This document shows positions 26,276 through 35,624 of a DNA stretch of 64,000 nucleotides, piece by piece. This stretch comes from Paenibacillus aceris (GTDB lineage Bacteria > Bacillota > Bacilli > Paenibacillales > NBRC-103111): assembly GCF_017874035.1 (NCBI RefSeq), contig NZ_JAGGKV010000001.1:620001-684000 (forward strand). Reading direction: 5' to 3'. Made by a program: the position numbers and the translations under genes. Position 1 is the stretch's first letter. Every line of letters begins with the position of its first letter. Under the pieces are notes generated by a model. It had not been told where the DNA came from. It ran no database searches and saw only the letters and a list, made by a program, of their open reading frames with translations.

Positions 26276-27385
26276 CTACAGGAACTGAAAAGGTTCCGTG
26301 TTCACTTCGGATGCCAGCACCTGCGTATCCGTTTTGCTCAATTGCGCGGCGAGATAATCGGCTACGCCGCGCTTCATGATCTTCTCGACGTTGTGCCCAA
26401 CGTCGATGAGCGTAAGCCCCGCCGCGAGCGCATCGTGCGCGGTATGATAATCAATGTCGCCGGTGACCAGCACATCGGCGCCGGCAAACATGGCGTGCCG
26501 CATGTAGCGGCCGCCGGAGCCTCCAAGCACGGCCACCTTGCGGATAGGCCGTGTCAAATCGCCAACGACGCGCACCATCGGCACGTCGAACACGGTCTTC
26601 GTGAGCTCCGTCAGCTCGCGGAGCGTCATCGGCGCAGACAGCTTGCCTACGCGCCCAAGACCGAACACTCTACCCTTGAGGTCCATCGGGTAGAGGTCAT
26701 AGGCCACTTCCTCGTAGGGGTGAGCCTTCAGCATTGCCTGAACCGCCTTGCGCTGGACACTGGCGGTTACAATCGTCTCTACGCGTACTTCCTGTACGCG
26801 TTCAAGCTTGCCCGCTTCCCCTATGTAAGGGTGCGTCCCTTCCTGCGGAAGGAACGTACCCGTTCCGGGGATGTTGAAGGAGCAGTTGCTGTACTGCCCG
26901 ATCCACCCCGCTCCCGCGGTGAAGAGGGCATCCAGCACAGCCTGATGATGTGTCTCCGGCACGAAGACGACTAGCTTCTGTAGCTTTTCGGTATGCACAT
27001 CCTCCAGATGGGTGAGCTCCTTGAGGCCAAGTTTATCCGCCATCATGTCGTTGACACCGCCTTCAGCCACATCTAGATTCGTATGGGCGATATAAACGGC
27101 TATATCGTTTTTGATTAATTTTTCATATAAACGGCCTGCGGGCGTATCGGTTTGAAGATGCGCCAACGGTCTGAAAATTATCGCATGATGGGCAATGATG
27201 AGATTAGCCCCAAGGCGAATCGCTTCATCTACAACTTCATCGTTGACATCCAAGGCAACAAGAATCTTTTGAATCTCCTTCTGCAAGGAACCCAACTGCA
27301 AGCCGATTTTATCGTCAGGCATCGCATAATGCTTGGGTGCCAGCTGTTCGAACAGCTGAATTACGGTTTGACCTTTTGCAAACAA
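26276..27385 (-). CDS. yqfO: Nif3-like dinuclear metal centre protein (YqfO)
   Basis: A 369-residue Nif3/YqfO-family protein. The N-terminal half has the metal-binding signature LIIAHHAIIFRPL (about 61-73) and HTNLDVAEGGVND. The C-terminal half repeats the fold with VTGDIDYHTAHDALAAG and IDVGHNVEK. An insert domain of about 110 residues (VVFVPETHH to MDLKGRVFG) is the extra ferredoxin-like domain that sets the Bacillus YqfO form apart from the shorter E. coli YbgI. The protein forms hexameric rings; its reaction is unproven. The start is TTG 27385, seven bases after AGGAGG, overlapping trmK by 25 bases as in B. subtilis. The DNA for the C-terminal two thirds is noticeably richer in GC than the N-terminal part. 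Confidence 0.93.
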   Translation of the reverse strand: MFAKGQTVIQLFEQLAPKHYAMPDDKIGLQLGSLQKEIQKILVALDVNDEVVDEAIRLGANLIIAHHAIIFRPLAHLQTDTPAGRLYEKLIKNDIAVYIAHTNLDVAEGGVNDMMADKLGLKELTHLEDVHTEKLQKLVVFVPETHHQAVLDALFTAGAGWIGQYSNCSFNIPGTGTFLPQEGTHPYIGEAGKLERVQEVRVETIVTASVQRKAVQAMLKAHPYEEVAYDLYPMDLKGRVFGLGRVGKLSAPMTLRELTELTKTVFDVPMVRVVGDLTRPIRKVAVLGGSGGRYMRHAMFAGADVLVTGDIDYHTAHDALAAGLTLIDVGHNVEKIMKRGVADYLAAQLSKTDTQVLASEVNTEPFQFL

Positions 27386-28125
27386 GCGATGACCTCCTCT
27401 ATTTCCTTGATTTCCTGCGCGATTTGTTCCGCTTTAGCTACAGACGCATCAGCCGAAGAAAGCTTCAATTGACCTTCGATCATCGCTAATTTCTTCAGCT
27501 CGCTTTCCCATTTCGTAAACCACACTTCAGGAGCTTCCTTCATCAAGTACGGACCCATTTGAAGCAAACGCTCCCTAGTAACTGTGACTCCGCCTGGCAG
27601 CATGTGCTCAGCATATAGAGCTTCCTGGGAGCTCTTGTCACCGGCATGTCCGGCCGTCGCCGTCAAGATCTCATAAATCTTGCCGTCTTCTTCCAAAATG
27701 GCTTCAGCGTCCAGTTTCCACCCCTCTGCGAGCAGCCATCTGCGAACCTGATCTTCACCGACGTTCGGCTGCAAAATCAGATGTGTGACACCCTCAAGCT
27801 TACGTTTTCCTGCTTCCAAAATACTTGCCATCAAACTGCCGCCCATTCCGGCAATGGTGATGACATTCACCTCTCCTGGTTCAATGACCGCTAGACCATC
27901 GCCCGATCTGACACTGATTTTTTTGGACAGACCACATTCAAGCACTTGACGTGTTGCCGCTTCAAAAGGACCTGGATTGACTTCGCCTGCCACGGCAAAC
28001 ACAATAACACCCTGCTGCGCCAGATAGGTCGGCAGCAAGGCATGATCGGACCCTATATCCGCTAGCTTTGATCCTAAAGGTACACGATCGGCAATCATTT
28101 GCAATCTTTTCGATAATTTTACCAT
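27361..28125 (-). CDS. trmK: tRNA (adenine(22)-N1)-methyltransferase TrmK
   Basis: A 254-residue protein of the TrmK (YqfN) family, which methylates N1 of A22 in tRNA using S-adenosylmethionine. The SAM-binding motif I is LADIGSDHALLPTYL (about 20-34), the second acidic strand is FAVAGEVNPGPF, and the catalytic-region motif is ITIAGMGGSLMASIL (about 90-104). A helical C-terminal extension (about 180-254), rich in Lys and Glu, is typical of the Gram-positive form. The order rpoD-(orf)-trmK-yqfO repeats the arrangement in Bacillus. The ribosome-binding site is weak, and the gene begins four bases beyond the previous stop, so it probably depends on coupling. Confidence 0.95.
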   Translation of the reverse strand: MVKLSKRLQMIADRVPLGSKLADIGSDHALLPTYLAQQGVIVFAVAGEVNPGPFEAATRQVLECGLSKKISVRSGDGLAVIEPGEVNVITIAGMGGSLMASILEAGKRKLEGVTHLILQPNVGEDQVRRWLLAEGWKLDAEAILEEDGKIYEILTATAGHAGDKSSQEALYAEHMLPGGVTVTRERLLQMGPYLMKEAPEVWFTKWESELKKLAMIEGQLKLSSADASVAKAEQIAQEIKEIEEVIACLQKVKP

Positions 28126-28128
28126 CTG

Positions 28129-28959
28129 TTAAACGACCCACTCTACCCATTTTTTTCGCAGCACGAAAAATGCCGCGCCCGCCGAAACTAATTTCCCTGT
28201 AAACGATAACTGTATGACGCGGGAGCTCATATTGACATCCGTTAGGAATGTCATCGCTTCAGGTGCAAACCAAACGAGACCGCCGACCAGAAGTAAAATT
28301 CCGGCCACTTGCTTATTCGTATGATGCGCAAGCCAGGCAATCCATATAAGTACAATACTAACCGGAATCCAACTAATTTCAAGTGAGAACCATCCAGGGG
28401 CGTTCAATTTATGCAGAAGCAGCCAGCCGTATGTCCCAACTAAACCTAACCAACCGCAAAATTGAAAAATTCCCATTCGACCCACAACGCCGTTTATCAT
28501 CCATACTACACTACAAAAAGCTAAGTAACCAATATACGTATAAGAGGAACTTACATCGTACATATCCATTAAATACAGACCAAGGAGCAGCAGCGATATA
28601 GAAGCTGCACCGCAAAGCAAATAGGAAATCACCGGAGATTTACTGAATTGACGATAAGCAAATGAATAACAAATGATGACAAAAAGCGTGGAAATTCCAA
28701 TTTGCATTGGCATTCCAAAAGAGTTAAAATTAAGAGCAGATAAGGCAAGAGCGGCTATTGCCGCCAAGATGACCAACCATATTTTCCAAGAACTGTTTGC
28801 AATTGAGGATACAGAAACCCCCATGATAGAAGCAGGTTTTGGCGTTGATTCATCCAAATACAAATTCATCAGAAAATCGCAATAATGTTCCGGAAGCAAT
28901 TTGCTTCGCCGCCAATGTTCGATTTCCCTTACTATTACTTTTCGTTTCTCTGTATCCAT
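28129..28959 (-). CDS. Polytopic membrane protein between rpoD and trmK
   Basis: A 276-residue membrane protein. The first 40 residues form a soluble helical cap with the pattern REIEHWRRSKLLPEHYCDFL, which resembles the N-terminus of DUF2157-type membrane proteins. About eight hydrophobic helices follow, from IWLVILAAIAALALSALNF to FVLRKKW. ATG 28959 is preferred because AGGAAGG lies 11 bases upstream; GTG 28971 would overlap that site. It is transcribed between the sigma factor and trmK and is separated from rpoD by a terminator. No catalytic or transport motif is visible and the function is unknown. Confidence 0.7.
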   Translation of the reverse strand: MDTEKRKVIVREIEHWRRSKLLPEHYCDFLMNLYLDESTPKPASIMGVSVSSIANSSWKIWLVILAAIAALALSALNFNSFGMPMQIGISTLFVIICYSFAYRQFSKSPVISYLLCGAASISLLLLGLYLMDMYDVSSSYTYIGYLAFCSVVWMINGVVGRMGIFQFCGWLGLVGTYGWLLLHKLNAPGWFSLEISWIPVSIVLIWIAWLAHHTNKQVAGILLLVGGLVWFAPEAMTFLTDVNMSSRVIQLSFTGKLVSAGAAFFVLRKKWVEWVV

Positions 28960-29025
28960 TTCATCGCTCACCTTCCTACTACTTTATCGGTGATTTCAAG
29001 CTTTAGTTTTAGTAGTACTTTTCTA

Positions 29026-29060
29026 ATCAAAAAAAGACCCCGCCGAATTTGGCAGGGCCC
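29026..29060 (-). terminator. Intrinsic terminator after rpoD
   Basis: CCCTGCC and GGCGGGG pair (with one G-U) around AAATTC on the minus strand and are followed by TCTTTTTTTG. It closes the dnaG-rpoD transcript. Confidence 0.85.
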
Positions 29061-29072
29061 TCTCACAGCGCT

Positions 29073-30188
29073 TTATTCCAAGAAATCCTTCAATCTTTTA
29101 CTACGGCTAGGGTGTCTCAGTTTGCGCAAGGCTTTGGCCTCAATTTGACGAATCCGCTCACGTGTAACACCGAAAACTTTACCCACTTCTTCAAGCGTAC
29201 GTGTACGACCATCATCCAGACCAAAACGTAAGCGAAGCACATTCTCTTCTCTTTCCGTCAACGTATCCAAAACATCCTCAAGCTGTTCTTTCAAAAGTTC
29301 GTATGCAGCAGCATCCGCTGGAGCAAGTGCTTCCTGATCTTCAATGAAATCACCCAAATGCGAATCGTCCTCTTCACCAATAGGTGTTTCTAACGATACA
29401 GGCTCCTGCGCGATTTTCATAATTTCACGAACTTTGTCTGTACTCAGATCCATCTCTTTTGCAATTTCTTCCGGTGTAGGTTCACGCCCAAGCTCTTGCA
29501 GCAATTGACGAGAAACACGGATCAATTTGTTGATTGTTTCGACCATATGTACAGGGATCCGAATCGTTCTCGCTTGGTCTGCGATCGCGCGTGTAATAGC
29601 TTGACGAATCCACCATGTCGCATACGTGGAGAACTTGTAACCTTTGGTGTGGTCGAATTTCTCAACAGCCTTAATAAGTCCCATATTCCCTTCTTGGATC
29701 AAGTCCAAGAATAGCATGCCGCGGCCCACATATCTCTTAGCAATACTTACTACGAGTCTTAGGTTCGCTTCTGCTAGGCGACGCTTCGCCTCTTCGTCCC
29801 CATTCTCAATCCGTTTGGCTAAGCCCACTTCATCTTCCGCAGAAAGAAGCGGTACGCGACCAATTTCCTTCAAATACATCCGAACCGGATCATTAATCTT
29901 AATCCCTGGCGGCAAGGCCAGATCATCATCGAAATTAAATTCGTCGCGATCATTTTCTTCAGGATTCATGGAATCGTCGTCTGATTCATTCCCTACATCA
30001 ATACCTTGCTCCGAAAGCTGCTCAAAAAACTCATCGATTTGCTCAGGATCCTGATCGAAGGGAGCTAATTTTTCCATAATATCCTTGTAAGTTAGTGAGG
30101 ACCGCTTTTTCCCTTGCTCAATGAGCTGGTCTTTCACCTGGTCCAAGGTCAACTCTGTCTCTAGTTCTGTACGCTGATCATTCGCCAT
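29073..30188 (-). CDS. rpoD: RNA polymerase primary sigma factor (sigma-A)
   Basis: A 371-residue protein, the same length as B. subtilis SigA. Region 1.1 has the acidic stretch [12 protein letters not shown]. Region 1.2 begins [19 protein letters not shown]. Region 2 carries [20 protein letters not shown] and [10 protein letters not shown] for -10 recognition and melting. Region 3 is [20 protein letters not shown]. Region 4 holds the -35-binding helix-turn-helix, [23 protein letters not shown] 30188 is chosen, with GGAGGGAG eight bases upstream; the longer frame from 30215 lacks a site. It directly follows dnaG, as in the classic macromolecular-synthesis operon, but rpsU, which starts that operon in E. 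coli, lies about 15 kb away. Confidence 0.98.
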   Translation of the reverse strand: MANDQRTELETELTLDQVKDQLIEQGKKRSSLTYKDIMEKLAPFDQDPEQIDEFFEQLSEQGIDVGNESDDDSMNPEENDRDEFNFDDDLALPPGIKINDPVRMYLKEIGRVPLLSAEDEVGLAKRIENGDEEAKRRLAEANLRLVVSIAKRYVGRGMLFLDLIQEGNMGLIKAVEKFDHTKGYKFSTYATWWIRQAITRAIADQARTIRIPVHMVETINKLIRVSRQLLQELGREPTPEEIAKEMDLSTDKVREIMKIAQEPVSLETPIGEEDDSHLGDFIEDQEALAPADAAAYELLKEQLEDVLDTLTEREENVLRLRFGLDDGRTRTLEEVGKVFGVTRERIRQIEAKALRKLRHPSRSKRLKDFLE

Positions 30189-30225
30189 AGTACGGACTCC
30201 CTCCTCCCTAGTCAATTCAGTAGCT

Positions 30226-32073
30226 CTACGTTGACTTCAATCGTTTTTCTAGGGCGATAATTTCAATTGCAATTTGTGCTGCTCGAAGATGGTCGCCCGC
30301 GCGCTCGGCGCGAACTCGTTCTTCTTTCTTGCGTTCAATTTCTTCTTGCATCGGAACTTTACGAATTTGGCGAATATAGTCGTCAATCACTTGTTCGTTC
30401 ATTCCATGACCGGCCCCCATCATGACGATGGAACTGGCCAAGCTCTCCAGCTGTTCGTCTTGCAGCATGGCAATGTATCGGCTTGCATCCGGCTCAGCAT
30501 TCTGAGCGTAGTAAGCATATAAATAAGCAGCTAAGACTGCGTGAGCTTCAACGTTGAATTGATCACCTAACTGTTCTTCCACATGTGCGCAAACGTCGCG
30601 ATCATGCATCATAACAGCCAAAATCAATCGTTCAGCATTGTGATAAGCTGGTAAAAGCGATGGTGTTTTCTTGCGTGTTCGTTCCGCTGTTCTCCCATTA
30701 TTCATAACATTATTCCACAGAATTGGTTTATTATCCCCATCCGGTCGGTTTTTTTCCGACTGCAGCAAGATTTCGTGAAGGTCTAACTTCATCGCCTCAT
30801 AGGAGGAATCAGGGAATTCCGAAGCCAACTGTTTCAGATAATGTTCTCGTTCCATAGGAGAATGAAGATCACTAATTAACTTCACAGCAGATTGCAGATA
30901 ACGAAGTCGGTCACCGTCCTCATGCAATTTAAAATTTTTACGGATGTACAAAAGCTTATATTTCATCGATGGTACGGCAGGTTCAATGATCTCCCGTACG
31001 AATCGGTCAAAACCATAATTTTTTACATAATCATCTGGGTCCTTGCCATCCGGTAGCATCGCTACGGTAACTCGGCTTCCCGTCTCTTCCAGAATCGGAA
31101 TGCTTTTGAATGCAGCTGATTGTCCGGCATTGTCGCCATCATAACATACGACGATTTGGTCAGCGTTACGGTTCAGCAGAGCCGCGTGTTCCTTCGTAAG
31201 TGCTGTCCCCATTGTGGCAACCCCATTATTGATTCCTGCTTCCCAAGCTTTTATGACATCTACATATCCTTCAAAAAGGACCGCTTGCTGCAGCTTCCGC
31301 ATATTGGGTCTAGCCAAATGAAGATTGTACATTGTCCTGCTTTTATTAAAAAGAATAGATTCCGGACTATTTAAATACTTGGGTTGAGCATCGCCCATCG
31401 ATCTCCCGCCGAAAGCAATAACCTTGCCGGCTGCATCGCAGATCGGGAATATAATGCGCTCCCTGAATTTATCCACGTAGCCAGTTCCTTCGTGTCTAGC
31501 AGAAATTAAACCGCCCTTTTCCATAAGCACTGGATCGAACTCACGCTTCACTAACTGTTGAACTAACGTATCCCACATAGCCGGGGCATAACCGATTTGA
31601 AACGTGTCGATCAGCTTATCCGAAATGCCTCTTGAAGCTAAATACCCTTTTGCCACTTTGCCCTGCTCTGTGTTGCCCAAAATATAATGATAAAGCTTAG
31701 CAGCGAAATCATAAGCTTTCAGCAGCGTTGCCTTCTCTTGCTGCTGTTCATTCTGCTCCTCGGTCGCTTCTTCCCACGTAATGGGGATATCCGCTTCTTC
31801 TGCAAGCTTGGTCACGGCTTCTGAGAAACTAAGGCCTTCAATTTCCATCACGAAGCGAATTAAATTCCCTCCGACGTTACAACCGAAACAGCGGTAAATT
31901 TGTTTTTCCGGCGTCACGGTGAACGAAGGGCTTTTCTCTGAATGGAAAGGACACAGCCCTTTCATATAATGCCCTTGTTTACTCAAATGTACATGTCTGC
32001 CAATCACATCAACGATGTCATGGCGCTTCAGTACAGCCTCAATGACCTCTTCAGGTATGCGTCCGTACCTCAT
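30226..32073 (-). CDS. dnaG: DNA primase DnaG
   Basis: A 615-residue primase. The N-terminal zinc finger has Cys/His ligands in GLCPFHSEK and [10 protein letters not shown] (about 36-65). The RNA polymerase core includes [18 protein letters not shown], and the TOPRIM domain carries [15 protein letters not shown] and [13 protein letters not shown] with the catalytic Glu and Asp residues. The C-terminal helicase-binding region (about 480-615) is charged and coiled. It synthesises the RNA primers for replication and pairs with DnaB-type helicase. ATG 32073, seven bases after GGGTGG, is preferred to GTG 32088. It is followed by rpoD. Confidence 0.97.
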   Translation of the reverse strand: MRYGRIPEEVIEAVLKRHDIVDVIGRHVHLSKQGHYMKGLCPFHSEKSPSFTVTPEKQIYRCFGCNVGGNLIRFVMEIEGLSFSEAVTKLAEEADIPITWEEATEEQNEQQQEKATLLKAYDFAAKLYHYILGNTEQGKVAKGYLASRGISDKLIDTFQIGYAPAMWDTLVQQLVKREFDPVLMEKGGLISARHEGTGYVDKFRERIIFPICDAAGKVIAFGGRSMGDAQPKYLNSPESILFNKSRTMYNLHLARPNMRKLQQAVLFEGYVDVIKAWEAGINNGVATMGTALTKEHAALLNRNADQIVVCYDGDNAGQSAAFKSIPILEETGSRVTVAMLPDGKDPDDYVKNYGFDRFVREIIEPAVPSMKYKLLYIRKNFKLHEDGDRLRYLQSAVKLISDLHSPMEREHYLKQLASEFPDSSYEAMKLDLHEILLQSEKNRPDGDNKPILWNNVMNNGRTAERTRKKTPSLLPAYHNAERLILAVMMHDRDVCAHVEEQLGDQFNVEAHAVLAAYLYAYYAQNAEPDASRYIAMLQDEQLESLASSIVMMGAGHGMNEQVIDDYIRQIRKVPMQEEIERKKEERVRAERAGDHLRAAQIAIEIIALEKRLKST

Positions 32074-32122
32074 GTTATTTCCACCCACAATTCAGGTCGC
32101 TTTTCCGACTAAGTACTATTCG

Positions 32123-32587
32123 CTACTTGTTTTCGATTTCCTGCAAATATCTTAAAAGTTTTGTCAAACCATGTAGAAAATTTTTACGATCCTCGTCCGT
32201 AAAGGGTTTCGGTCCTTTCGAATGCTTGCCGGATCTGCGCATTTTCGCTGAGGTATGACGTCGATCCAATAAAAAATCAATCGAACTGTCCGTATATTCC
32301 TGCCCCCGATTCGTCAAACAAAAAGAGCCTTTAGCTAACCCAAGCGCGGCAAGACCGAAATCCTGCGTCACCAAAATATCACCAGGCTGAATCTGATTGG
32401 CAATGTATAGATCAACAGATTGATCGGAGCGATCCACTTGAATGACCTTTACGCCTGGGTTCTCCTTCATCCGATGATCAAAAGAAGCAACCAGAACAAC
32501 TTGTACACCAAACTGCCTTCCTGCCTGTTCTATTTCGGATTTAACGGGACAAGCATCGGCATCGACGATTATATTTCTCGCACCCAT
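32123..32587 (-). CDS. yqxD: YaiI/YqxD family protein (DUF188)
   Basis: A 154-residue protein with the DUF188 signature: IIVDADACPVKSEIEQ at the N-terminus, then ADQSVD-type and LVTQDFGLAALGLAKG segments, and RRSGKHSKGPKPFTDEDR near the end. The invariant early Asp/Asp/Cys and the late TQD suggest a PIN-like nuclease fold; the activity is unproven. It lies just upstream of dnaG, as in B. subtilis. The start is ATG 32587. The 50-base gap before dnaG contains no terminator, so the two are probably cotranscribed. Confidence 0.93.
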   Translation of the reverse strand: MGARNIIVDADACPVKSEIEQAGRQFGVQVVLVASFDHRMKENPGVKVIQVDRSDQSVDLYIANQIQPGDILVTQDFGLAALGLAKGSFCLTNRGQEYTDSSIDFLLDRRHTSAKMRRSGKHSKGPKPFTDEDRKNFLHGLTKLLRYLQEIENK

Positions 32588-32680
32588 ACAGTTCAGCCCA
32601 CGCCCTTTTTTGACGAAATCTCACCGTACTATTATATACGATGAACTTCTAAAAAATCCTGCAAGTATAAACATAAAACC

Positions 32681-33496
32681 TTACTGAACTCGTTCAATAT
32701 GATCCATAACCAAACTTGCTGTTTCTTCTACGGCACGGTTTGAGACATCAAAAATCACACAACCGATTTTGCTCATAATTTTGTCAGCAAAAGCCAGTTC
32801 TATTTTAATACGTTCTACATTCGCATAGGTTGCATTTTCTGCAAGACCAAGTGTGCGCAACCGTTCTTGCCGAATGACATTCAATTTGTCCGGGTCGATT
32901 CTAAGTCCGATAATTTTATCTTTCGGAATGGTATAAATAGCAGCAGGCGGCTGCATTTCCGGCACTAATGGCACGTTAGCCACTTTAAATCTTTTGTGCG
33001 CCAAGTACATGGATAACGGGGTCTTGGACGTTCGAGACACCCCAAGAAGAATGATGTCTGCTTTTTGAATTCCGCTAAAATCCCGGCCATCATCATATTT
33101 AACGGCAAATTCGACGGCCTCAACTTTTTTAAAATAATCCTCATCAAGCGGATGAATCATCCCAGGCTGTCTGCGAGGTTCTTGATGCAGCGCTTGCTCC
33201 AAGGTGTTAACAACCGGTCCAAGAAGATCAATATGCGGGATGCCGTGTTCTTTCGCTTTGGCAATAAGATCGTCCCTGAGCTCAGGTATAACCAATGTAA
33301 AGACGACAATACCGCCATGGATGCGAATGGCATTAATAACTTTATCAATGCCTTCTATATCGTGAATGAACGGAGCTCTTACAATCTCTACGGGAACCGG
33401 ATGAAATTGCATAGCAGCAGCACGTACAACCGACTCCCCTGTTTCTCCGACTGAATCAGAAACGACATAAACTCGAGTAGGTAATGGATGATCCAT
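32681..33496 (-). CDS. yqfL: Pyruvate, phosphate dikinase regulatory protein-type kinase/pyrophosphorylase (YqfL)
   Basis: A 271-residue member of the PSRP (DUF299) family, bifunctional ADP-dependent kinases and phosphate-dependent pyrophosphorylases that switch a target enzyme off and on. The N-terminus reads YVVSDSVGETGESVVRAA, and the P-loop-like motif is ILLGVSRTSKTPLSMYLA (about 150-167). In B. subtilis YqfL modulates the CcpN gluconeogenic repressor, whose gene lies next to it there; no ccpN is seen here. In other bacteria the targets are PPDK or PEP synthase. The start is ATG 33496 with AAAGGGG upstream. A consensus promoter lies 143-171 bases upstream. Confidence 0.93.
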   Translation of the reverse strand: MDHPLPTRVYVVSDSVGETGESVVRAAAMQFHPVPVEIVRAPFIHDIEGIDKVINAIRIHGGIVVFTLVIPELRDDLIAKAKEHGIPHIDLLGPVVNTLEQALHQEPRRQPGMIHPLDEDYFKKVEAVEFAVKYDDGRDFSGIQKADIILLGVSRTSKTPLSMYLAHKRFKVANVPLVPEMQPPAAIYTIPKDKIIGLRIDPDKLNVIRQERLRTLGLAENATYANVERIKIELAFADKIMSKIGCVIFDVSNRAVEETASLVMDHIERVQ

Positions 33497-33586
33497 TTTC
33501 CCATAGCCCCTTTCAACCTGTTCAGCAGGGACGAGACCCTACATTAGCATTTGTATGTGAAGTAGATTCAAACAGAACGTAAGCAT

Positions 33587-33624
33587 AAAAAAACTCACCG
33601 ATATGCGGACAGCACAAAGGCGAG
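33587..33624 (-). terminator. Terminator-like hairpin between recO and yqfL
   Basis: CTCGCC (33624-33619) and GGTGAG (33599-33594) pair on the minus strand and are followed by seven T (33593-33587). It may end recO transcripts, but it also lies inside the leader made from the promoter at 33639-33667, where it could act as an attenuator. Confidence 0.55.
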
Positions 33625-33638
33625 GTGTTTTCCACCAC

Positions 33639-33667
33639 ATCATATCAAAGACGACTTCACATGTCAA
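33639..33667 (-). promoter_or_regulatory. Consensus sigma-A promoter for yqfL-yqxD-dnaG-rpoD
   Basis: A perfect TTGACA (33667-33662) and TATGAT (33644-33639) are separated by 17 bases on the minus strand, starting just 12 bases beyond the recO stop. The leader to yqfL would be about 135 nucleotides. Confidence 0.8.
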
Positions 33668-33678
33668 ATAAGACCAAA

Positions 33679-34428
33679 CTATATGTTGTATTTTTCCATT
33701 TGTTCGATAAAGTCTCTAGATTTCCACTTTACCCCGATATGTATATCCATATAAGTTCTCATGCAAGTCTTTAACTGTGCTTTCGTTTCATCTTTAACCT
33801 GGACAGCTCCGAGCCTGCGCATATCCATGCGCGGGAACAATTTGAGCAGCTTCAGGGCACCCTCTCCAATCCCAATCGCTACGGGGTCTTTATATCGGCA
33901 ACGGTTACATAAAGTCCCTCCCATGGAAGGGCTAAAGCTAGTGATACCTAATGTTTCACCACAAGAAACGCAGGCGTCGGTAACGGGCAAATATCCAGCC
34001 AATTCAAACATTTTCATTTCATAGAGGTGAACAACGATTTGCATATCCTTGCCCTCTTCAATCGCCATCAAACCTGCTTTCAGCTGTTCAAACAGATAGG
34101 TGCTGCCTTCTTCATCCCCAAGCATGCGGTCCGTCATTTCAGCCAAATAAGACGCATGAGCAGACATATGCAAATCTTCTCGCAAAGCGTGATGGGCTTC
34201 GATGATTTCAGCTGAATTCAAAGATCCCATTTGACCGCGCTGTTTAAAAAAAACAAAATCGCCGTACGTAAAAAGCTGCGTAACGGCGGCATGTCTACTT
34301 TTCACTTTCTTCGCACCCCGAGCCATAACACCAACTTTACCAAGCTCGGGGGTGAACAGACTAATGATCTTATTCCCCTCTCCGTAGTCCATACTACGGA
34401 GTACGATCCCCTGTACACTACGCAGCAA
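33679..34428 (-). CDS. recO: DNA repair protein RecO
   Basis: A 249-residue RecO, which helps load RecA onto SSB-coated single-stranded DNA with RecR. The N-terminal OB fold begins with QGIVLRSMDYGEGNKIISLF and VGVMARGAKK. A helical domain follows, and the C-terminal zinc site holds four Cys in CVSCGETLG and LCNRCRYKD (about 155-178). The start is TTG 34428, seven bases after GGGGG. There is an ATG-led overlap upstream but it is in another frame. The order era-yqzL-recO is that of B. subtilis. In B. subtilis glyQ-glyS and ccpN follow recO; here yqfL follows. Confidence 0.96.
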   Translation of the reverse strand: MLRSVQGIVLRSMDYGEGNKIISLFTPELGKVGVMARGAKKVKSRHAAVTQLFTYGDFVFFKQRGQMGSLNSAEIIEAHHALREDLHMSAHASYLAEMTDRMLGDEEGSTYLFEQLKAGLMAIEEGKDMQIVVHLYEMKMFELAGYLPVTDACVSCGETLGITSFSPSMGGTLCNRCRYKDPVAIGIGEGALKLLKLFPRMDMRRLGAVQVKDETKAQLKTCMRTYMDIHIGVKWKSRDFIEQMEKYNI

Positions 34429-34471
34429 ATGACTTCCCCCATGTAGGCCGCTCTGATCGCGAATTTATCTT

Positions 34472-34624
34472 TTACATATTCAGACCCTCGAGCGGCTCTT
34501 CATTACTTTGATCCTCTTCCTGTACATCCGTGTCCATGCCGGGCTGCCCGGTTACTTGTTTGTACAAAAGGTAGGCATCTACATCACCGGTCTTTGAAAA
34601 ATACGTCCACGAAAAGTCTTTCAT
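34472..34624 (-). CDS. yqzL: YqzL-family small protein
   Basis: A 50-residue protein read directly from the sequence between era and recO: it starts MKDFSWTYFSKTGDVDAYLL, continues with YKQV and a Gly-rich turn, and ends in an acidic tail with LEGLNM. The MKDFSWxYFxxTGxVDAYLLYK pattern is characteristic of YqzL, which in B. subtilis is also encoded between era and recO. ATG 34624 is preceded by GGGGAGG. The function of the family is unknown; the invariable position suggests a link with Era or RecO, but this is inference. Confidence 0.9.
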   Translation of the reverse strand: MKDFSWTYFSKTGDVDAYLLYKQVTGQPGMDTDVQEEDQSNEEPLEGLNM

Positions 34625-34718
34625 GTTCAGCATCCTCCCCATCGAACGTGATGTTCATAGGATGTGCAGAGAAAGCTTCTCTATGCGGACAATTTATTGG
34701 AACACTTAGGTAATACCA

Positions 34719-35618
34719 TTAATCGTGACGGAAGCCTAGATCTTTCAAGACTCTGTCTTGATTTCTCCAGTCTTTCTTAACTTTCACCCAAAGTTCTAAA
34801 AACGTTTTGGAACCAAGCAGCGTCTCAATATCTCTACGGGCCTGTCTGCCGATTTCTTTCAGCAAACTCCCTTGTTTGCCAATGACGATGCCTTTTTGGG
34901 AATCGCGTTCAACAAAGATAACAGCAGAAATATGAACTACGCCATTGGATTCAACCCGCATATCTTCGATTTGGACTGCAATGGAATGCGGAATCTCTTC
35001 GCGAGTCAAATGCAAGATTTTCTCACGAACAAGCTCTGCGCAGACGAATTGCTCAGGATGATCGGTTATTTGATCGGCTGGGTAATATTGAGGTCCTTCA
35101 GGCAAATATTTAATAATTTGCTCCAAAAGCGTCGTTACATTATTCCCCTTAAGCGCTGAAACCGGTACAATTTCTGCAAAATCATATAGATCTTTGTACT
35201 GCGTAATGATCGCAAGCAGCGCTTCAGGCTGTACAAGATCAATTTTGTTAAGCACCAAAATAACCGGTGTTTCAACGTGCTTCAGTTGTTCAATAATATA
35301 TCTGTCTCCGCCGCCTATGCCGTCAACAACATCGACCAGGAAAAGAACCGCATCGACTTCCCCGAGGGTACCGTGCGCGACTTTACTCATATAATCGCCT
35401 AATTTGGAAGTCGGTTTATGAATTCCTGGGGTATCCAGGAAAACGATCTGGCCGTTCGCCGACGTATACACGCCGTGTATCTTGTTTCTTGTTGTTTGAG
35501 GCTTGTCTGACATAATAGCGATTTTTTGTCCGATGATTTGATTCATCAATGTTGATTTCCCAACGTTCGGACGTCCGATGATTGCGACAAAGCCTGATTT
35601 AAATTCTTTTTTAGCCAC
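34719..35618 (-). CDS. era: GTPase Era
   Basis: A 299-residue Era, the GTPase that binds the 3' end of 16S rRNA and promotes 30S maturation. G1 is [10 protein letters not shown] (about 15-24), G3 is DTPGIHKP, and G4 is NKID. The C-terminal KH domain has the RNA-binding GXXG segment [13 protein letters not shown] and ends KDLGFRHD. The length is the family norm. The start is GTG 35618, ten bases after GGAGG, seven bases downstream of the cdd stop, so the two are cotranscribed. ybeY and cdd lie upstream, a very conserved Bacillus arrangement. Confidence 0.98.
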   Translation of the reverse strand: MAKKEFKSGFVAIIGRPNVGKSTLMNQIIGQKIAIMSDKPQTTRNKIHGVYTSANGQIVFLDTPGIHKPTSKLGDYMSKVAHGTLGEVDAVLFLVDVVDGIGGGDRYIIEQLKHVETPVILVLNKIDLVQPEALLAIITQYKDLYDFAEIVPVSALKGNNVTTLLEQIIKYLPEGPQYYPADQITDHPEQFVCAELVREKILHLTREEIPHSIAVQIEDMRVESNGVVHISAVIFVERDSQKGIVIGKQGSLLKEIGRQARRDIETLLGSKTFLELWVKVKKDWRNQDRVLKDLGFRHD

Positions 35619-35624
35619 TTCTAA

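Noticed and set aside
26201..26974. 257-residue plus-strand frame
   Set aside because: Antisense to yqfO in its GC-rich part; no start signal and no recognisable domain.
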